A stretch of 24,904 nt of DNA from Ophiothrix spiculata. Its lineage: Eukaryota; Echinodermata; Ophiuroidea; Amphilepidida; Ophiotrichidae. The notes below the pieces were generated by a model, which was not told the origin of the DNA, ran no database searches, and was given only the letters and a program-made list of their open reading frames with translations. Shown here piece after piece: positions 1 through 11,785 of the stretch (positions are counted from its first letter, which is position 1; every line of letters begins with the position of its first letter). The stretch lies in the NCBI GenBank assembly GCA_000969725.1, contig JXSR01S034355.1; one strand, written 5' to 3'. The position numbers and the translations under genes were made by a program.

Positions 1-183
1 TATTTTAAAGAAATATTAATTACAATTTGACGGGCAATTTGACCGCTGTAAAAGCTTTACCAGCTTGTTAACATAGCAATGCATGCCGCCATTAAATAAT
101 ATCTAGCAGATTACACGATCATCGCTTGATACAAGATTTACTGCACATCGAACACGGTACATTGTTCACAAGTAGCAATGTTA
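1..183. other. Single-copy left flank of the repeat array
   Basis: This stretch has no counterpart upstream of copies B, C or D. Those copies are preceded by a shared segment ending in a motif like attgggttgaca, which is absent here. It marks the left edge of unit A, or a breakpoint within a longer unit. I see no coding frame, RNA gene or mobile-element end in it. Confidence 0.5.
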
Positions 184-360
184 ATCAAAATTTTTGTTTA
201 TTGTTTCAATAACAATGACAAAATACACCTTTTAAATTTATGATAAAAACAACATCCAAGTAAATTGACAGTAAAAATATATATGTCAAAAATGAAACTA
301 ATTTTAGAGAAACAAACATATCTTTCCCAATGCACACATTATACCTGAAAGTGATATCTG

Positions 361-426
361 ATACTTCATAAACTAATGAGTCACATGATATGCTCAATCA
401 CATCACATTCATCACATTTGACTTCA
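361..426. promoter_or_regulatory. Four-copy conserved block, copy A
   Basis: About 65 bases are nearly invariant in all four copies (also 10553-10619, 18420-18486 and 19371-19438), while neighbouring sequence in C and D has diverged. It contains TGAGTCA at 377-383, an exact AP-1/bZIP-type site, followed by reiterated tcacat-like words. Read on the minus strand it also gives a short frame ending EVKCDECDVIEHIM-stop. A regulatory element or an exon remnant are both possible; I favour neither strongly. Confidence 0.3.
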
Positions 427-1244
427 ACTTAATTCTGAATTTCTTCTTGGCTCTAGGTTATTTTCATAAACTGGAGTTACTTCAGAAATAATCCTTTTCT
501 ACTGTAGTTTCCATCAATTACTGTGCAGCAATTATATGTTATTTTTAGATACAAAAGTCATCTATCTTGTGAGAGCTACATAAAATCCAATAAATTGCAA
601 AGAATTTGTAAAATTAATTGATCAATCGTAGAAAAGTAATGAAAATCTGAAAAGTCTACACAAAACAGTTTTGTATAGGATTTTAGTTAAAGTATATATA
701 TGTGCCAGCTCGTTCAGATTATTCTGAACCCTTAATATTTTTCAAGTCAAGAACATCAAGTAAAAGTGCAACAACTTAAGCATATCAGTTTGATCTTAAT
801 CTCACACACAACAGAATTTACACATTATCTGTGATATTTGACAACTTATGTCTAGAGGTTTTTCAAAACTATGAATATAATCTTAAATAACTGATAAGTG
901 TATCTGCCATCATTGACAAGAAAACATGATTTCCTACATGATTTCAAAGTATGATAATGATCTCATGACAGCTCTTTGCCATTTTGACAACTAAAGTGAT
1001 TATTCTTACTTTCAGATTCAAGATACGAGTTAACCTTAAATCTTTTTCCTCAGCAGATTTCACTCAACGTCAAATTTTGACAACATTATGCAACTACAGA
1101 ATTTCCATATTGTTTGATGGCCAGTTGCAAAACTAAATATTCAGTACAGCGCAAAATAATTATTTTCAAAATTTCAATGCTGTCTGACCATTTAAAAAAC
1201 TAAAACACATAGTTTAAACATCTTTATTTCAGAAAATTAGTCCA

Positions 1245-3110
1245 GGTCACTCTTAAAGAGGTCTGGAATATTGTGCAAAGACAATCTCGCCCCCGGCATA
1301 GCAATAAAATAGCACTATGTTCTATTCAATATTATTGAATTGGATTAAAAGTAAAATCGGAAGCCTTAGAACAGAATACCAGCCATCAAAGCCACATAGT
1401 CATGTGAAGTCAAATTCCCAAGAACCAATTATTGAATTAACTCTGTTATTTTCACACATCAGGTAATGCTCAAACCTAACATATTGGAACAAAAACAAAT
1501 AAAATCCCAGCGAATATACCTGGAAAGAACTTGGTAGTTATGTTGTCTTTGGATTTTCATTCCCTTAGGGCTCAAGTTTTTTCTTCAAATATTAAGTTGT
1601 AAACTTGAAGAGAAGATTGGCACTGATACAAATATACAGGACCCTCCTTATAAGAGCCCAGGTAGACTGGCAGAACAAATACACCTGATGGAAGTATTTA
1701 ACACTAAACAAAATTTGAATAATTTGCAGGGAATGTACGCTCCATGTACCGTGACCAAAGGTGTAACTCACACATGTCCATCATTACAGAAATCCATTTT
1801 GATTGTGGTGTGAAGGCAGCCTGTCTTTCAACTAGATAATTCTAATTTCAGTGTAATTCAAATCTGGTTAAAATGATTGACACTAAATATGCTTTCATTT
1901 CAAATGAAAAGTTGAAATTGGGTCAAAATTCAATGTGACTTGCAAAATGCAACAACATAAAACACAAAAAATGTAGAATGGGAAGGGTGATAGTCCATAC
2001 TATTGAACCTCATAAATATTTATGAATTAATCATGTTCATTCATTGGCCAGATGCTGACAAGAGCAAACTATTTCCTGTGTGGTAGTTTTTACTACTTTC
2101 CCTACAACCTCATCCACAGAGTCACAATTTCGGTACCCAGTGGTAAGCATGTACAAAAAGAATAATACATGCTGCTTCCTAGAATGACTGTTTCAAGAAT
2201 CTTTAGAGGACTATGAGTACTCATATACTTAAAAAAAATAATTCTTTGGCACAAAGGAAGAGGTAGTTACAAGTTACTTTTAAAAATTGTAATTGTCTCA
2301 AAATGTATTTCTTCTTCAAGTTATAAACATCAATATTTTCTGATCAAACATTTTGCAGAAAACTCCCTATTCCCGATCTAGTTCCCCTCCCCACTCCAGG
2401 TCTTGCCTTGCATGCATACACGTACCCCTGTCAATTCATATTGTTGTTATAATTCTATTTCTAGAAATCAAAACAAACACAAACAGTGCATCCTGGGCCA
2501 GGCCAACATTCAATTGCAATTGTAAACATTCTTACAGATGCTTAAAGGATAAAACAGTTTTATTGCTTACACATACTACACAAATTTTTTTATTTTTTAT
2601 GTGCTTATGAAATCCATTGCCCTTTCGGTCACTGATTTTTGCTTAATACTGACACACATTCACAAGAATTGAATGCATGTTTAATCCTGTTGAACTTGTG
2701 GTATTCCTACAAGTTAAGTAACTGGAAGTAGAATCCTTTTTACTGGCTAAACCAGACAGATTTTACAGATTTAAAAAGATTGTTTGCCTTATTCACAATG
2801 TATTTGTTTCCCCTTAACCTATTGAATAAATGACAACCTCAATGAAAAGTATTCCTATCATTATCTACTACTTTTCAATTAATAAATTCCGTCATTTTAA
2901 TTCACTTTGAAACATTTTTAAATGGGGGAAACTTTTTCTATGAAGATATATATTTCTTTCCATTTATAAAAAGTGACGTATCTGAAAATTATTTGACAGA
3001 AAATAGTATACAATTAGTAAACAACAAAAGCTAGCATTTTTACCTTAAATTACCAAATATTTGAATTCTACAATTTTTAAAAACAGAAAATAATTTAAGC
3101 CAAAAAATTG
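1245..3110 (+). repeat. Block shared by A and D, missing from B
   Basis: This sequence aligns with 20845-23045 in copy D. Clear islands are 1262-1330 with 20850-20920, 1440-1560 with 21020-21140, and 2430-2540 with 22310-22410. B jumps directly from the equivalent of about A 1155 to A 3110. Since the more distant copy D has the block, the simplest history is deletion in B rather than gain in A. It contains no recognisable gene; its longest open frame (2353-2610) is not kept in D. Confidence 0.75.
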
Positions 3111-4447
3111 AACATAGCTTCAAAACTCTGAAATAAGTATGACATTTTTAACAGTCCTAACCTTTGTACAGAAAAAAAAAATGTCTGATTATCTAATACA
3201 AAAATCTGACTCACTTCAAGCAGACATAAGGTGGCAAAATTCATTCTTTGAAACTATATCTGTAACAAATGAATTATTTTTTTGCAATAAGTGATATCTA
3301 CAGCTTGTTCATATCAGTTATTTTTTCGTGAAACAAAAACAAAATTGATCAAAGTATAAAGCAAACTTACATACTTTCAAGATCTACACTTGCATAATGC
3401 TAAAAGCTTGAAACCGAGTGACAATATAAAACCCTAGTAATGTAGCTGCCTTTGAGAGAATCCATATCATCTTTCAATAACCCAAAACCCCTACAAAAAG
3501 TAGAGATGACACAATTAACCCATCTTTCTGTCCACCAGGCACCTGCTTAAGTAGGTCTCCATTTCATGTCTTATTTACTTGTATAACATGTTGCTCTAAG
3601 CCTCTATTGCATTCAGTGATCAGTACACAATAGCCTACAGGGTATTGTTACAATGATGACCTCCTCCCTGGCTCTGTGTCTCAACAAATATGATATCAGA
3701 AGCCAGAGTCGCTACAATCTATATAATAATACTTAAAAGTTTGTGTCTGTGTGATTATTTATCTTATCATTATGTGAAAATATATGTCTATTCTATCATA
3801 CCATCTATAGAAAATCCAACACACTGTGTGATTTTCACAATATAGGCATCATTTTGATTATTTTAATGAATTCATCCCTTTAAGATTGTTGCTTTTTAAT
3901 ACCTATAGTGCAATGGACAAAAGGACATATAATTTACAACATGCATAAGAGGATACTTAGAGACAGACATGAAATGGATTGAGTTACAAATGGACCCCAA
4001 CTTTATATGTCATGCTGCATTAAATACGACTTAGCTTGCTACTGAAGGGTTTCCAGTAACCAAGTACAACGACCCATGTGACAGTTTAGAATTTTGTGTA
4101 TTTTCTTCAATTCTGTGGCTTCCCACTGCTGAGAATATTCTGTTATGTTCATTTGTATATAGTTTTACAGGGAAACCGAACAGAAAACATTACAAACAAA
4201 GACGAACTACCAGGGGAAGATGTATGGTTACATTTACCAAATCACACTGCATTATAAACAAGAATGTGGAAAGTTCAAAACTCTCAAAACCTTCCTTTGT
4301 GCTTTCTTGAGAATTGTAAACATTACCTTGGACATTTTTCAAAATTTCAACTATTAAGCCTCTTGCAAAATGCTGCATGCTCCTCTGTGCCCATAACAGG
4401 AATACACACTTGACCTACTACCCATTTAATTGTAAATAGAGGTTACA

Positions 4448-4462
4448 CCCCCCCCCTCCCCC
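4448..4462. repeat. Poly-C tract
   Basis: Nine C, one T, then five C. The same spot in unit B (about 13164-13171) has only a short C run, so the tract has changed length since the duplication. Confidence 0.7.
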
Positions 4463-7400
4463 TTAAAAAAACATTTAAAAAGAAGAATAGCATTTGCAAC
4501 AAACACAAATCCACTCAGTATAATGATGATCTCTCATTGAAATCTATTTCGATTTTATCATACTACATTTCAACAACTGTGATGTGAATTAATCTACATC
4601 ATATGTACTAATTAAACTCGACATACTGTATTTTATGCTAAACTGCACAATTGATTTTTTTTCATGCTTATCAAACATACAGAAGCCTACCATGCTTTTC
4701 ATATAAACAACGGAAGCTTTTAGGAACATTTCAAGATATCATATCATGCATTTGTTTATTTTGCATCTGTTTATAAACTACATTTTCTGTTCAACACAAC
4801 ACACACATTTCACACCAATTTCTGCTTTTAAATAAATTTAGCAAATTGTACTTTGAACTGAAAGGGATGATTTTTTTCAAAATCAAAATCTTCAATCAAT
4901 TTTCTTAGTTAAATTTAACTAATTTTTAAGAATTCCATCATGGGATTTAAGCACATAACCTTTCTTTGAAATCTGACTTAAAAAGTATTGGTAATTCAAA
5001 AATGGTAAAATAACATTACTGTCACTTTAAAAATCCAAGATACTCTATTTGCCATTATTTAAAGTTCCATGCTTTCACTGATTACACAATTTTCAAAATC
5101 TTGATACTTGCATCCAACCTGCATGCCATCTTGATCAAGCCATTTTTTTATCAACTGATCTAATAAAAACATTTATCTATCACCACAGACTTTCACAGAC
5201 ATAACTCTTCCAACGCAACAGCATGTTTACCTAACTGTGCTCAATCATTAGTAAGACACCTACAGGACTGAGAAACTTGAAATGCTACCTGTGACAGTGA
5301 CAGTGATGTTGAGGGGTATACTTCAACATTAATTCATTCATTTATGAATCACTAATAAGAACTTATGTATGTGTTGGAATGTGACCATGCATGGGACAAG
5401 ATCTAACATGTTCATACCAAATGTTGAAGGAATTGAATTGACTGGCTTATTTTAATCATGCGATGCAAAATTTGAAGAGCATAACTGATATATAATTATC
5501 ATAAATTTTTTTGTTTGTTTCACAACAAATAAAATAAGCAGCATTTTTTCTGGAACAATTGATAAGTTATTGCTCTCAAGATGTTCTAAAACTAAAGTTT
5601 CACAAAAGTTAATTAATGCAAATCGGGCAGACAAGATGTGTTAATTTTGCATATATGATGTCTATTAAGAATTGCCATAAAAACTTGAAGTGCTACCAAT
5701 GACACTTATATAAGACACTCTTTGCATGAATTAATTCATGCTCACATTACTTCCCTGCTTACATCTCCATAATGGAATGTCATTTACCACGCTGCTGAAA
5801 TCCTAACAACCTCTTTGAATTATATTAGCAAGAGAACACTGCTGTATACATTGACTAACAAATCAGGACTTGTCAACTGTTTACAGTGGCTAGATTTGTG
5901 CTAATAACTGACTGGTCACGTATAAGCAGGAGTGTTTCATAATCTATATTGCATTTACAAGCCTTCTACGGTAGAGTATTTTACAATGCTAGACTGGTTT
6001 TGCAAGTGAGATGTAAGATTTGAATAGGATTTGAAACGTTGGCCATCCCTAAAGAGTGTGTCATCATGTTATACCATGTGTGTTGGTATGTAAAAACTGA
6101 ACTTTTTTCCCGACATGCCACTGCATTCTGAAAAATTGTTGTAGCCTTTATACACAACAGAGCATTGAAAAAAGCTACAGGTCTTTCATGGTCCTCCTCT
6201 GATATCAATGAAACCTCAGATATTCTGTTCAATAAAGATGTATAACAAATGTTATCTGAAGACAATCTTTGCTGGGGTAGAACATGGAATGGAATAGAAC
6301 ATTATCATCCTCTATCTGTTCAATCAAGTCTCTCTAGAATCAATTCTTAATAAAGGTAGCTACCTCTTCTCTTAGACTGTATAATAAGGCTATATTGGAA
6401 CATTTGCCCCAGTTGGATACTAATCTGCAACATGTATTTACAAAAGAAGCGTTATTCGAGACAGGACCTGCGGCAATCTCTTGGTAGGCTATTATATCCT
6501 TGTAAATCTGTGTTAAAGTCACAAGCTCCGGATATTCATCCCTCTATAGGAATGTAACCGTGTTTCTTGAATTTGTAATGTTGTCAAAACATGTCACTTC
6601 TTTCAAAGGTTTGATCACACAGTCAAATCTAAGTGTTAAAAATTTTGGTCTGAAGTGGGGAATGATAGGCTAAGGTTACCAAAAGTGGCTAAAAAGAACT
6701 CACCTTAGTTAATTTTATACAAATCTGGGGTGCATCCCACAAGATCTCCAAATGTGCTAGTTTCATTTCCTTTTCCTACAACTAGTAATCTTAAAATGAA
6801 AAATCAGCATTTTTAATAATATCTTTAGTCTAAAAGAAAGTGCACATGTTTTTAGAAAATACCTTTCCAATAAATGTAAGCAAGCTTTGTGCAAATTGCT
6901 ATAAAGCATTTACCTACCGAGTGTCAATCTATATTTTACCATACATTTAAATTTATCCATAATGAATGGAACAGACACGAGAAACCCTAAGCATTAACCA
7001 AGCCTGTGACATACTGCTAATACATTGAAGGTAAGGTGCATTACACCGGCTTTTGAATTCAATGACTTGGAATTGATGCAAACCTACATGTTTTTGTTTG
7101 ATATAAAAATCTGAGCATTTATCTTTATTTTTGGCGAGTGGTGAATAGATAAGTTTAAGCATGTTGAAAAGTGATGATTTGAGGGTTTGTTAGAAGACAG
7201 ATTGCTTTAAGGATGTATCGAAGAGCCATGAGTATTAGCTTGTTTAAGTTGGTTTGTGACAATGATGGGTTTAAGACCTTTGTGCAAATCACTTCAATGT
7301 TCGTGGCTGTTTTATCACCTCTATATCACTCTCTACAGGGTAATTTGTCTTTTCAATTAATAAAGTCTAAATCATTCTGTAGTATTACAGTACCATTATT

Positions 7401-7606
7401 AAGTATCATGATGCCATTAAGGTAATTACCCAGTTTTTATTAAGTATAGAAACTGTTACAGCTAATGGCTTTTATTCAAAAAGCAAAATGTTTGAACCTA
7501 AACTAGTTCATATGTTACCTTCCATTATATCTTGTGATCCATAATGAAACTCATTTAAACAATTATGAAGAGTAAGTAATGTTTACCACAAACATGGTTG
7601 TACATA

Positions 7607-8038
7607 CCACGTGCATCAAAAAAAAAATTGTGCACAGATTAAAACTGATCTTGACCTTGATAAAAGCACCAAAGCATAAATTTCTTGTTATTGTAATAAA
7701 GCAAATTTAATAAGCTTTCATATGTAGAAAAAATGATAGAAATCGGATGAAAAATAAAAAAGATTTGACCAATTTTGTAAGTACGTCTCTTTTTCTTCCA
7801 TTCCAATGGGATTTACACAGTTAAGCAAGAGATTACATATCACAATTACGGGTTATGGCTTTATGATCTGAAAGAGACGTACTCACAAAAATGGTCATAT
7901 CTTTTTTATTTTTCATCCGATTTCTATAATTTTTTCTGCATTTGAAAGCTTATTACATCTATGAAATGTATGAATCGATGCTTTTATCAAGGTCAAAATC
8001 AGTTTTAATCTGTGCACAATTTTTTTTGATACACGTGG
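7607..8038. mobile_element. Hairpin MITE, TA target duplication (432 bp)
   Basis: This is a nearly complete palindrome. Its left arm begins CCACGTGCATCAAAA and its right arm ends TTTTGATACACGTGG. The arms match for roughly 170-190 bases each, through a shared gagacgtact-type motif near the centre (left about 7780-7795, right about 7871-7882), around a short unpaired middle. It is flanked by TA at 7605-7606 and 8039-8040. Unit B has the empty site: the sequence around 17240-17250 (gtactacagg) runs through without the element. A TA duplication suits Tc1/mariner-type or related MITEs, but the family is not certain. There is no coding capacity. A transcript across it would fold into a long hairpin. 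Confidence 0.85.
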
Positions 8039-8130
8039 TACTACAGGTTTTTAGTAGCTGTGAGAATTGTATCAATGCCTGCCAGACCAGACATCAAGCT
8101 CATTCAACATGCTAATATTGTACCTAAATC

Positions 8131-8148
8131 ATATCATATCATATCATC
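8131..8148. repeat. Short ATATC microsatellite
   Basis: Three units of ATATC plus a partial one. Unit B has no expansion at the matching place (about 17338-17348). Confidence 0.6.
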
Positions 8149-8497
8149 CATAAAGACTATTCCAACTATTACACAGGGGAAATTATCTATACTGTATGAA
8201 ATTTCTACAGCTTTGTGCAAGGTTAATTTTATCTGTAAAATTAAATAAATATTCTTCTTAAGAGGACTTAAACAAAATATGAGGGTTTTTTCTATTGTTT
8301 CAAAGTAAGTATTTGTTAATAGGTTGAATGCTAAGCAATGAAAACAGCTTCTTGGATCACTTTTGTGTAATTATTTCTGATATGTTTTCCATGTTTTCTG
8401 CTTTCACTAAAGCGTTAATTCCTTAATCTTGACCTATATGTAAGTTTACCAATCATCACTTGATTTCAGTGTGCCAGTCAATTCACATTGCACTTAA

Positions 8498-10003
8498 GGT
8501 AGAAGTATCCCAATTAAACAATTTTTTGTGTTTTCACATTTTTATTTTATTTTCATGGATAATATGAAAATGTATAATGAAATATATGCAAAATGGTAAT
8601 TTTTGCATAAATTATGCAAATTAGACATTCAATTCAATATGGCCGCCAATGGCGCTCTCCTGACCAAAGTATACCACCTATCAACTTCAAACTTGGCATT
8701 TAAGACAGTCAGGCCATTCTGCAGGTATTGACATTTTTCAATTTTCAAAATTGTTAATAGTATTTGTGTACCGTCGCGGCAAAAGGGTCCAGTTGGGTCA
8801 AAACCAAAATATGGAGATTTTCATATGGTGGTAAAGCTCATTTAATTCCCTTTTCAATGATACCAAAATCATGCAAATCGGAGCTTTGGGTGACGAGTTT
8901 TGGCAAATTATAAAATCGTACTCATAACCGTTTGTTAAAACTAGTTTGTGAGAAAAGGGCTGTTAAAGGTAGGCCTGTTTTTCCATTCGATTTTGTGTGC
9001 AGTCTGAATAGAGTATGAGCAAATCTCCATAGCAACCACCATGTTCCCTTTTGTTTATCGCCTTGAAATTTGGCTCAATGGAAGACGATACCTTGCGTAA
9101 TTTAATAACAATTTTTGGACTCAATACCATGTTTCATTATTGCATAATTAATTACCATAATCGTACTCATAACCGTTTGTCAAAACACAAATTTTCACAT
9201 TTTCATGATGAAAACGATTCGACATAGCGATAAAAATCACACTTTTTTACAAGTTAGTCGTTATATTTGATTAACCATCTTCACATTTTGGATACAAAAG
9301 GGTTCAAAGATTTCATTTCCACAAAAAACTCAAAATTGACCTTCCCATCATATTTTGGTATAGTTCAACTTTACCGGCCTCTAGCGCAAAATGGAAGTTG
9401 CCGACAACTGGTCCCTTTTGCCGCGACGGTACACATTTGATTAATATTCAAAAATATGCAAATAACAGATATTTCATGCCTCATTAATATGCAAAACACT
9501 AATTTTGGAGAATGCCAGTACAGAATCACAAAAACAAAAATGTCAATACCTGCAGAAGTGTCTATAAAAAAATTATGCCAAATTTCTTTTCAATAGGAGT
9601 TAAAAAATTGGATATACTACGCATCAAAATTACACTACTGCGTAAAAATCGGAATTGAGAAAAATGGCAAAATAGCAATAAACTTCATTTTTGCTGGTTC
9701 AAAAATGTTAAAAAAAGGCATTTTTCATGATATATATTTACTGAAATGTTGCATTACTGAGAAGAAATAACATTATTTGGGTTCAACAACAATTTTAAGT
9801 AAATTTACAGTCAAATATGTTTGAAACCACTTCGTAAAAACAATAAAATACAAAAGAAATATAATACATGTAAAAGAATATGAAAACGCCAACTGTCGTA
9901 TTTCCATCAAATACAAACTAATTTACAGAAGAAAATGTGCCCTTTCTTGTGAGCTAAAAATGTTTTTTTGCCAAAAAATGAAGTTAATTGGGATACTTTT
10001 ACC
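8498..10003. mobile_element. TTAA-flanked inverted-repeat element (1.5 kb, non-coding)
   Basis: The termini are inverted repeats, GGTAGAAGTATCCCAATTAA on the left and TTAATTGGGATACTTTTACC on the right, with one mismatch over 20 bases. Each end is flanked by TTAA (8494-8497 and 10004-10007). Further in, another inverted pair (about 8719-8738 and 9537-9556) shows that the element is a larger imperfect palindrome. Unit B carries a single TTAA at the same place (17906-17909), which is the empty site. TTAA duplication is known for the piggyBac and Kolobok superfamilies; the purine-first end fits what I recall of Kolobok better than the CCY start of piggyBac, but I cannot confirm it. No transposase frame is visible, so it is non-autonomous. 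A second element sits inside it. Confidence 0.85.
8766..9434. mobile_element. Nested inverted-repeat element inside the TTAA element
   Basis: The ends are GTGTACCGTCGCGGCAAAAG on the left and CTTTTGCCGCGACGGTACAC on the right; the match continues to about 30 bases with one mismatch. It is flanked by ATTT on each side (8762-8765 and 9435-9438), which may be the target duplication, although AT-rich flanks make a chance match possible. Inside is a 21-base direct repeat (8915-8935 and 9160-9180, beginning atcgtactcataacc). No coding frame is seen. It could instead be the centre of the surrounding palindrome, but the sequence just outside it is not palindromic, which favours a nested insertion. 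Confidence 0.65.
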
Positions 10004-10552
10004 TTAAATGGAATTGTTAATAGTAAAAACAAGAAACAAAAATAGTCAATACATTATCTCAAAAACAACTTCAAATCAAAATTATGACGTTCACTTCTGT
10101 AAGTCAAATTTTTTTGTTTCAGGGATGTGAGAGTTCAGATTTTGATATGATTTCAGATATTTTCATGCCTTCAGCCTGTTTTTGGCATTTTGTCACTATT
10201 TTCAGATTTTTATCAACTGACTATTTACAGCTCTGTTGTTCTTAGTTATATTATTATAATTTGTCAGAAATCAAAACCTGTCAGTTCACATTACCAAGAC
10301 AATGGGAGGCAACCTCTTCTTGTTAAGCTTATTAATCCTATTAAATAGTTTAAAGATAAACATCAAATTGGGTTGACACACATAAAAAAATCAAAATTTT
10401 CTTTTATTGTTTCAATTACATTGACAAAATACACTTTTTAAATGACAATGATGTTACCAAGTAATTTGAAATTAAAAATATTTGTCGAAATTGAAACTAA
10501 TTCTAGAGAAACAAACATATCTTTCCCAATCCACACATTAAAGTGATATTAG

Positions 10553-10619
10553 ATACTTCATAAAGTAATGAGTCATATGATATGCTCAATCACATCACAT
10601 TCATCACATTTGACTTCAA
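10553..10619. promoter_or_regulatory. Four-copy conserved block, copy B
   Basis: This is the counterpart of 361-426. TGAGTCA is kept at 10569-10575. The minus-strand frame extends further upstream than in A and reads IFVKLMHFEVKCDECDVIEHIM before a stop, split here by description only; A has lost this extension through a local deletion. Confidence 0.3.
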
Positions 10620-11410
10620 AATGCATCAATTTCACAAAAATCACTGACATTTACATTTATATAATACCATCTCCAATTTAATTCGGAATTTCTTCTTGGC
10701 TCTAGGTTATTTTCATAAACTAGAGTTACTTCAGAAATAATCCTTTTCTACTGTAGTTTCCATCAATTACTGTGCAGCAATTATATGTTATTTTTAGATA
10801 CAAAAGTCATCTATCCTGTGAGAGCTACATAAAATCCAATAAATTGCAAAGAATTTGTCAAATTAATTGTTCAATCGTAGAAAAGTAATGAAAATCTAAA
10901 AAGTCTACACAAAAGAGTTTTGTATAGGATTTTAATTAAAGTATATATATGTGCCAGCTCGTTCAGATTATTCTGAACCCTTAATGTTTTCCAAGTCAAT
11001 AACATCATGTAAAAGTGCAACAACTTAAGCATATCAGTTTGATCTTAATCTCATACACAACAGAATTTACACATTATCTGTGATATCTGACAACTTATGT
11101 CTAGAGGTTTTCAAATATAATCTTAAATAACGGAGAAGTATATCTGCCATCTTTGACAAAACATGATTTCCTACATGATTTTGAAGTATGATACTGATCT
11201 CACAACAGCTCTTTGCCATTTTGACAACTAAAGTGATTATTCTTATATATACTTTCAGATTCAAAATACCAGTTAACCTTAATTTTTTTTACCTCAGCAG
11301 ATTTCACTCAATATTTGCAAATTTTGACAACATTATGCGACTACAGAATCGCCATATTGTTTGATGGCCAGTTGCAAAACTAAATATTCAAGTACAGCGC
11401 AAACTAATTA

Positions 11411-11785
11411 TCATGCTTTATTACGTCATAATAAAGTCATTTTTTGACAGATTCCCATAATTTTGGTATCAATGGAAAGAGGAGATTCGAACCTATACCA
11501 TGATAGTAAACATTTAATTTGGGGCGTATCATCATAGAATTACTGAACTGCAAAACCTTCAAATGTTTGGATTTAAGTTTGCCTCGTATCTTTGATTTCT
11601 CCATTTAATTTATATGGTTAACGAAGGCAGATTGTTGACACCTATCGACAACTGTTGAGAGAGTATAAATGCAACTGATATCATTTTTGCGCCATAATGT
11701 ACACAAGGACAAGTGACCATCCTGACAAAAGTTCATCGATATATCTCTTTCCCTTCTTGGTGATCTTTAAAACTTTTTGATACCC
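11411..11785. other. Unit-B-specific sequence at a deletion junction
   Basis: These roughly 375 bases replace the A/D block missing from B. Neither A nor D has this sequence. A perfect small hairpin (arms CTTTATTA and TAATAAAG around CGTCA) lies at about 11420-11440. I see no terminal inverted repeats, target duplication or coding frame. It could be filler DNA, an old insertion, or ancestral sequence lost from the other copies. Confidence 0.5.

Larger units (their letters stand above)
184..10390 (+). repeat. Tandem repeat unit A (about 10.2 kb with insertions)
   Basis: This is the first large unit of a tandem array. It aligns by eye with unit B over almost its whole length: A 184-1190 with B 10391-11410, A 3110-7600 with B 11790-17245, A 8041-8497 with B 17247-17909, and A 10008-10390 with B 17910-18240. 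Many runs of 40 or more bases are identical, for example around 660-720 against 10920-10980. A is longer than B because it keeps a block B lacks (about 1245-3110) and carries two mobile-element insertions (7607-8038 and 8498-10003). No open frame exceeds about 95 codons, and frames are not preserved between A and B, so I treat the unit as non-coding or intronic. Boundaries are approximate to a few tens of bases. Confidence 0.85.

Noticed and set aside
206-397. Minus-strand open frame of 63 codons, with a similar start in 19117-19407
   Set aside because: The shared beginning (MSIS-DSLVYEVS) lies in the four-copy conserved DNA block, but the rest of the two frames diverges with no shared protein pattern, so it looks like nucleotide similarity rather than a gene.
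714-729. TTCAGA-TTAT-TCTGAA inverted repeat as a heat-shock or STAT site
   Set aside because: The spacing of TTC and GAA units fits neither consensus. It is kept in A and B, but that follows from their recent common origin.
2353-2610. Plus-strand open frame of 85 codons
   Set aside because: It lies in the A/D shared block, but the aligned region in D does not keep the frame. There is no recognisable domain.
8498-10003. An LTR element
   Set aside because: The ends are inverted, not direct, repeats with a TTAA duplication, and there is no primer-binding site or coding region. It is a DNA-transposon derivative.
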